NCBI GenBank assembly: GCA_000711775.1
Contig: ARYC01000100.1
Span: 1 to 64,000, forward strand
DNA: 64,000 nucleotides
DNA from: Oxytricha trifallax
Lineage: Eukaryota > Ciliophora > Spirotrichea > Sporadotrichida > Oxytrichidae
Reading direction: 5' to 3'
Shown: positions 59,876 to 64,000 of the stretch, piece by piece
Layout of the letters: each line of letters begins with the position of its first letter
Numbering within the stretch: position 1 is the stretch's first letter
Position numbers and translations under genes: made by a program
The notes under the pieces: generated by a model
The model's input: the letters and a program-made list of their open reading frames with translations, nothing else
What the model was told of the DNA's origin: nothing
Database searches by the model: none

Positions 59876-61404
59876 TACTAGAAGCTTTAAATAGACTTCT
59901 CGATGATAACAGAGAATTGTTCATTGTTGAAACCCAGAAAGTCGTTAAGGCACACCCCAATTTCAGAATATTCGCAACATAAAATCCAACTGAAGGATAC
60001 GGTGGTAGAAAAGAGCTCTCAGAAGCTTTCAAAAATAGATTCATCCTAATAAATGTTAATGAAGTACCAAAAGATGAACTATAGCTAATTTTGATTCATA
60101 AATGCTCTATGCCATAAACCAGAGCCAAGTTAATGGTTGAAGTTATGGAGAATTTGTAAATTTACAGATCTTAAGGCAACATTTTCAGTGGCAAAGAGTC
60201 TACTATTACTGTTAGAGATTTACTGAAGTGGGCTAATAGACTCAGATAACTTTAATCTGTGAGCACCTTAGACCTTGCTTTAGAGGGGTATTTGGTACTA
60301 GGAGAGAGATCAAGAAACAGCTAAGACAAGCAATTCATTAAGTAAACAATTGAGAGAGTAGTCAAGACTAAGATCGATGAGAAGCAATTCTACGAGGACT
60401 ATTTCAACAAGAACTTGAAATAGCTTTTTAACACAATTCCAAACGACTTAAACCTTCCCAAACTCATTTAATCTTAATAACTGAAAAGATTAGCAGTTTT
60501 GATGCACAAATGCTTGATAAATTTGGAACCTGTGTTAATGGTTGGAGAAACTGGTTGTGGAAAGACCACTCTTTGTTAGGTATTCGCATCTATCAATAAG
60601 CAGACTCTTTACTCTATTAACTGTCATTAGAACACTGAAACTTCTGATTTTATTGGATGTATGAGAACTAGAAAGAATCTTAAGCTAATTTAAGACAAGT
60701 TTCAAACTCAAATGAACGAATTACAAATATTGCTTAAAACTCAAGGCATAGAAATACAAACTTAATACAAGGATATTTTGAGATTCAAGAAAGATCCACA
60801 ATTCAAGGACTTGAGCAAAGAACTTCAGAAGAAATTTAATGAAATTAAAGAATTAAAAGAAGATCTAGATTGCATATTTGAATGGCACGATGGTATCTTA
60901 GTAGAATCTATGTAAACAGGAGGGTTACTACTTATTGATGAAATTTCACTAGCAAATGATTCAGTACTTGAAAGATTGAACTCTGTCTTTGAGGCTGATA
61001 GAACCTTGGTCTTATCTGAGAAGTCTAGCAAAGAAGCTGTGAAAATTAAGGGAGCAGAAGGTTTTAATATGGTTGCCACTATGAATCCATCTGGAGACTT
61101 TGGTAAAAAAGAATTGAGTCCAGCACTTAGGAATAGAATGACAGAAATTTGGGTTGAATCATATTTCCTCCAGGAAGAATTAATGACTCTCTATAAATCA
61201 ATTAAAACTGAATATTTCATTCACTCTGGCATGAGTGAATCAATTGATCTCTACTTAATTATCAAGGAAACTGCACTTGATAAGCTAAAATCACAAATTA
61301 AAAATGAAAAGAATATCATTAGCATTGCTGTTAGCGTTTTTAACTTTATTGGATTTGTTAACTTTACTCTTGCATCTAAGCATTTAAATGATATTTATTG
61401 GAAG
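59876..61404 (+). CDS. MDN1: Midasin AAA3 C-terminal half and AAA4
   Basis: LEALNRLLDDNRELFIVET, VKAHPNFRIFATQNPTEGYG and the arginine-bearing ELSEAFKNRF finish AAA3. AAA4 has Walker A MVGETGCGKTTLCQVFA (60541-60591), NCHQNTETSDFIG, and Walker B GLLLIDEISLANDSVLERL (60922-60978), then VATMNPSGDFGKKELSPALR with NRM. Catalytic residues of both are present. A long insert of charged helix (about 60700-60880) precedes Walker B in AAA4, as in other midasins. About 25 TAA/TAG codons act as Gln. Confidence 0.94.
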
Positions 61405-61448
61405 GTTAATTAGAATTTTGAATATCATTTTTTGATTTCGCACTCCAG
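61405..61448 (+). other. Spliceosomal intron in midasin, 44 nt
   Basis: GTTAATTAGAAT at the 5' end and CGCACTCCAG at the 3' end. Splicing joins DIYWK to RKALSIRDIL in frame; read-through reaches the wrong frame. Confidence 0.8.
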
Positions 61449-61822
61449 AGAAAAGCTTTAAGTATTCGTGATATCTTAAACATTATTGATTTCATTAAGG
61501 CAACTTTGAAACTATTTAACAATGACTACGCTTAAGCTTTCAGACATTCTATTGAGTTAGTCATTATAGATGGACTCTGTTTAGGTATAGACGTAGCTGG
61601 TGATAAATAAAAGAGAGAAATCATGAATTCATGCCATTAATACCTTCAGGTGATTGAATCTAAAGTTCTTGGCAAGAAATACATTATAGAAGATTTGAGC
61701 TATATTGATAACAAATAATTTATTGGAGTGGGACAATTTCAACTTGACAAAGTGCATCAAAATTAACAATAGAAAACGTCTTATGCATTTGATGCTGAAA
61801 CTACCAAGACAAACTTGTTGAA
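61449..61822 (+). CDS. MDN1: Midasin AAA4 lid to AAA5 junction
   Basis: RKALSIRDILNIIDFIKATL matches the S-x-RD-L helix of midasin lids, followed by HSIELVIIDGLCLGIDVA and a less conserved linker KKYIIEDLSYIDNKQFIG, ending AETTKTNLLK at the next intron. Confidence 0.88.
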
Positions 61823-61863
61823 GTTAATTTAAATGATTTATATATTTTTCATAAGCTTCTGAG
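61823..61863 (+). other. Spliceosomal intron in midasin, 41 nt
   Basis: Same GTTAAT donor as the intron at 61405; 3' end AAGCTTCTGAG. Splicing joins TNLLK to AYQLTKPILIEG just before the AAA5 Walker A. Confidence 0.75.
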
Positions 61864-62582
61864 AGCCTACTAACTTACTAAACCTATTTTAATAGAGGGT
61901 CCACCAGGAGTTGGAAAAACTAGTTTAATTGAAAATCTTGCTAAAGTATCTGGTAGGAAATTAATCAGAGTAAATTTGTCTGAGCAAACAGACATGATGG
62001 ATCTTCTTGGTAGTGAGTATCCAGTCTCTAAATCCCAAAATAAATCTGATCAATAAAACAACATGATGATAGATGAACAAGTTCACAAGGAAGACAATGA
62101 TGATGAAGATGAAATAAGGTTCCATTGGTGTGATGGTGTCTTGCTCCAAGCTCTAAAAGAAGGTCACTGGTTCCTTATTGATGAAATGAATTTGGCACAG
62201 CAAAGTGTCTTGGAAGGGTTGAATGCCTTGCTTGATCATAGAAGAACTGTCTATATCCCAGAGCTTAATCAAGAATTTGTATGTCATCCAGACTTTTTCG
62301 TGTTTGCTTGCTAAAATCCAAGTTAGAGCACATCAAATGTAAGTGGAAGAAAAACATTGCCCAAGTCATTCCTGAACAGATTTAATAAGATTTATCTTGA
62401 AGAGTTAACTTAAAAGGATTACGAAGTTATTATTAAAAGACAGCTTGAGCTTAAAGAAATAAATTAATTTATTTTAAAGACTCATAGAATGATGTTGATG
62501 TCGAGTTACTTCTGAACCTATCTCATTAAGTTGAACTCTTAATCAAACAAGACAATAACATGTATCAGGAGGAAGGTGCAAT
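61864..62582 (+). CDS. MDN1: Midasin AAA5
   Basis: KPILIEGPPGVGKTSLIENL (61881-61935) holds Walker A; VNLSEQTDMMDLLGSEYPV follows; then an acidic insert (EDNDDEDE) and Walker B HWFLIDEMNLAQQSVLEGLN (62166-62225), sensor FACQNPSQST and KTLPKSFLNRFNKI. The GLNALLDHRRTVYIPEL run is a midasin signature. A 23-bp micro-IES at 62451 must be removed to keep the lid frame (RQLELKD-SQNDVDVELL). Confidence 0.94.
62451..62473 (+). other. Micro-IES, 23 bp, pointer TTAAAGA
   Basis: TTAAAGA at 62451-62457 and 62474-62480 in equal codon phase; the rest of the insert is only A and T. Read-through enters a frame that ends at TGA within about 60 bases. Removal joins LELK to DSQNDVDVELLLNL. Too short for an intron and without GT-AG. 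Confidence 0.82.
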
Positions 62583-62653
62583 TATTATACTAGTATTTAT
62601 TATTAACTTTGAATGATTGAAATAAGCAAGTATTTTTCAATTTTATTTAAAAA
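62583..62653 (+). other. IES 4 in midasin, 71 bp, pointer TA
   Basis: Joining TA at 62583-62584 to TA at 62654-62655 gives EEGAI-NMRDLSRFMHL, matching the W-F-N-L-R-D-L run of the midasin AAA5 lid. A second TA three bases on would add one Ile, so the exact edge is uncertain. Confidence 0.7.
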
Positions 62654-63354
62654 TAACATGAGAGACTTATCAAGATTCATGCATCTCTATAGATAATTCA
62701 GATACTCTGAAAATTACTCCCATGATAAATCTTTATATCACGCTTTCCAAGTATGCTATCTCCAACGTCTCGGACCTAAAAATTATGAGGTAGCAATTAG
62801 ACTACTCGAGAAAAGTGGATTAATTCAAGATAAAGAAAGTTTACTTAAAGAGACCAGTTTGCTAGTAAGAGTGAACAAAGATCAATAGCTCTGCTTTGAA
62901 AGTTAACTCTTATTCATACTTTCTTTTTTAAGTCAAGTGAAGTCAACAAACCTGATGAAAAACTAAGCTAAAGTAGAATTGATTTCTCAATAACAACTAT
63001 TAGATTTAATTGAGTTGAAGGGTGCTCATTCTAAACAACTTCAATACTTGATTGATTGCTTAAACACCAATCTGCCAATATTAATTCAAACAAACAATCC
63101 ACAAAAACTCTTAAAGAATCTTGAAACACTCTCATTCGTCTCTGGATACGCCTTAAATAGACTTCTGTTGAATGAAAAATCAGACACTTCTCAGTTGCTA
63201 GGTTGTTTCGAATAGACTTCTTAAAACACTCTCAACAAATTCATATAAGATTTGAATGAGTAATACGGAGAGATGTATAAGCAAGAGCTTTTGGATTTAG
63301 GTTATAGTATTCAAGGAAAGAAACAGAAGGAAGTAATTACTATTCAAAAGCATG
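62654..63354 (+). CDS. MDN1: Midasin AAA5 lid and AAA6 first half
   Basis: NMRDLSRFMHLYRQFRY, AFQVCYLQRLGPKNYEVAI, then the region where AAA6 begins: LPILIQTNNPQKLLKNLETL lies where a Walker A is expected but has no GxxxxGK. NEKSDTSQLLGCFEQ, equivalent to the D-T-ELLG-FEQ of midasin AAA6, confirms the position. So AAA6 here seems unable to bind ATP in the usual way. Confidence 0.9.
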
Positions 63355-63479
63355 TTAAATTTAATGTTTAGTATAAAATAATTAGCTTATGGTTTATTTC
63401 ATTAATTGTCGAATATATTGAAATTATTATGCCTTTTTTACTATTAGAGTTTTTATTATTATTTTTTAACTAGTTTTTT
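63355..63479 (+). other. IES 5 in midasin, 125 bp, pointer TTA
   Basis: TTA at 63355-63357 and 63480-63482 in equal codon phase. Removal joins IQKHV to SILIVKHFIQSNPD; the insert is AT-rich. Neighbouring TA pairs give alternative in-frame edges. Confidence 0.65.
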
Positions 63480-64000
63480 TTAGTATTTTGATTGTCAAGC
63501 ATTTCATTCAATCTAACCCAGATATAAAAGCAAATCTTGAACACAATTTCACTAACCTAATTAAAGTTATCCAAAAGGGCACCAGCAGATTTGAGTGGGT
63601 TGACTCTATTTTAATCAAAGCCATTGAAAAAGGAGAGTGGGTTGTATTTGAGAATGCAAATCTTTGTAATCCCAGTATTTTAGACAGATTAAATCCACTT
63701 TTAGAAGAAGGTAACCAGTTCTTGACTATAAATGAACAGGGTTTAATTGAGGGTGACCAAATTAGATGTGTCACTGCTCACTAAAACTTCAGGTCAATTT
63801 TTGTAGTATCTCATACCACAACTGTGGATTAGGGCAAAGATGTCTCTAGAGCACTCAAGAATAGATGTCTCTAGATTAAAGTGTACTATGATGAGGAAAA
63901 TACATTGAGTTGCACTAATCATTAAAACAAAATCATCGATATGCAGTATTCCCAGATGACTGATGATCTTTTACCTTTCAATAACTTCAATGATATCAAG
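63480..64000 (+). CDS. MDN1: Midasin AAA6 second half, cut by window end
   Basis: FEWVDSILIKAIEKGEWVVF then ENANLCNPSILDRLNPLLEE (about 63640-63710) is the AAA6 Walker B region, with Phe-Glu-Asn in place of the canonical acidic pair, followed by QNFRSIFVVSHTT and VSRALKNRCLQIKV. The frame is open to position 64000, so the gene goes on beyond the window. Confidence 0.92.

Noticed and set aside
59856..60044. Minus-strand open frame opposite midasin AAA3
   Set aside because: Antisense shadow; the plus strand encodes LEALNRLLDDNREL here.
60825..61079. Minus-strand open frame opposite midasin AAA4
   Set aside because: Antisense shadow of the plus-strand AAA4 Walker B region, which has clear homology.
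61961..62149. Minus-strand open frame opposite midasin AAA5
   Set aside because: Antisense shadow of the acidic insert before Walker B.
63508..63774. Minus-strand open frame opposite midasin AAA6
   Set aside because: Antisense shadow of the AAA6 coding sequence.
1..64000. tRNA or rRNA genes
   Set aside because: I looked for cloverleaf-like GC-richer stretches and conserved rRNA words and found none I could support; a tRNA scan would be needed to exclude them.

Overview
The window looks like germline (micronuclear) DNA of a hypotrich-type spirotrich ciliate of the Oxytricha/Stylonychia kind. Three things point there. Real coding regions read through TAA and TAG as glutamine and end at TGA. 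A transposon at 33.7-38.9 kb has ends made of the telomere-like C4A4 repeat, as in the telomere-bearing elements (TBE) of these ciliates. Coding sequence is cut by short AT-rich inserts that lack splice sites but sit between short direct repeats and restore the frame when removed, which is how internal eliminated sequences (IESs) with pointers look. The species cannot be fixed from the sequence alone.

Layout. 1-44.4 kb is AT-rich, repeat-laden DNA that looks germline-limited. It holds a decayed Tc1/IS630-type transposase at the left edge, a GC-rich island with broken minus-strand frames (3.5-4.8 kb), a Merlin/IS1595-like element with arrays of GGACGTCC boxes (8.0-9.7 kb), several foldback elements (5.9, 16.4, 18.3, 27.8, 30.4 kb), a 580-bp near-perfect palindrome (31.5 kb), a G9-tipped MITE (24 kb), a complete but decayed TBE-like transposon (33.7-38.9 kb) and a C7/G9-tipped 1.5-kb element (39.0-40.6 kb). 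Two long dispersed repeat families each appear twice in direct orientation.

44.4-64 kb holds genes. The plus strand from 56.7 kb to the window end carries the six-AAA+ ring of midasin (MDN1/Rea1), the dynein-like ATPase that removes assembly factors from pre-60S ribosomes. The minus strand from 51.7 down to 44.5 kb carries the later linker (tail) of the same protein. The two blocks are in divergent orientation, so the gene cannot be expressed as it lies here and must be reordered with an inversion: a scrambled gene, or a locus broken by rearrangement. The start of the protein (with the AAA1 P-loop), the part between ring and the linker block, and the acidic/MIDAS end are not seen in the window. 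Between the blocks lies a small intact minus-strand gene for a secreted cysteine-rich protein (52.35-53.35 kb), itself cut by one intron and two micro-IESs of 50 and 26 bp, plus two decayed coding fragments.

How the parts fit: transposons and foldbacks dominate the part of the germline that is probably discarded, while the gene part has both short spliceosomal introns (41-49 nt, plus a few longer) and IESs (23 to about 290 bp). All intron and IES calls rest on reading-frame and homology reasoning here; a somatic genome or cDNA comparison would settle them.
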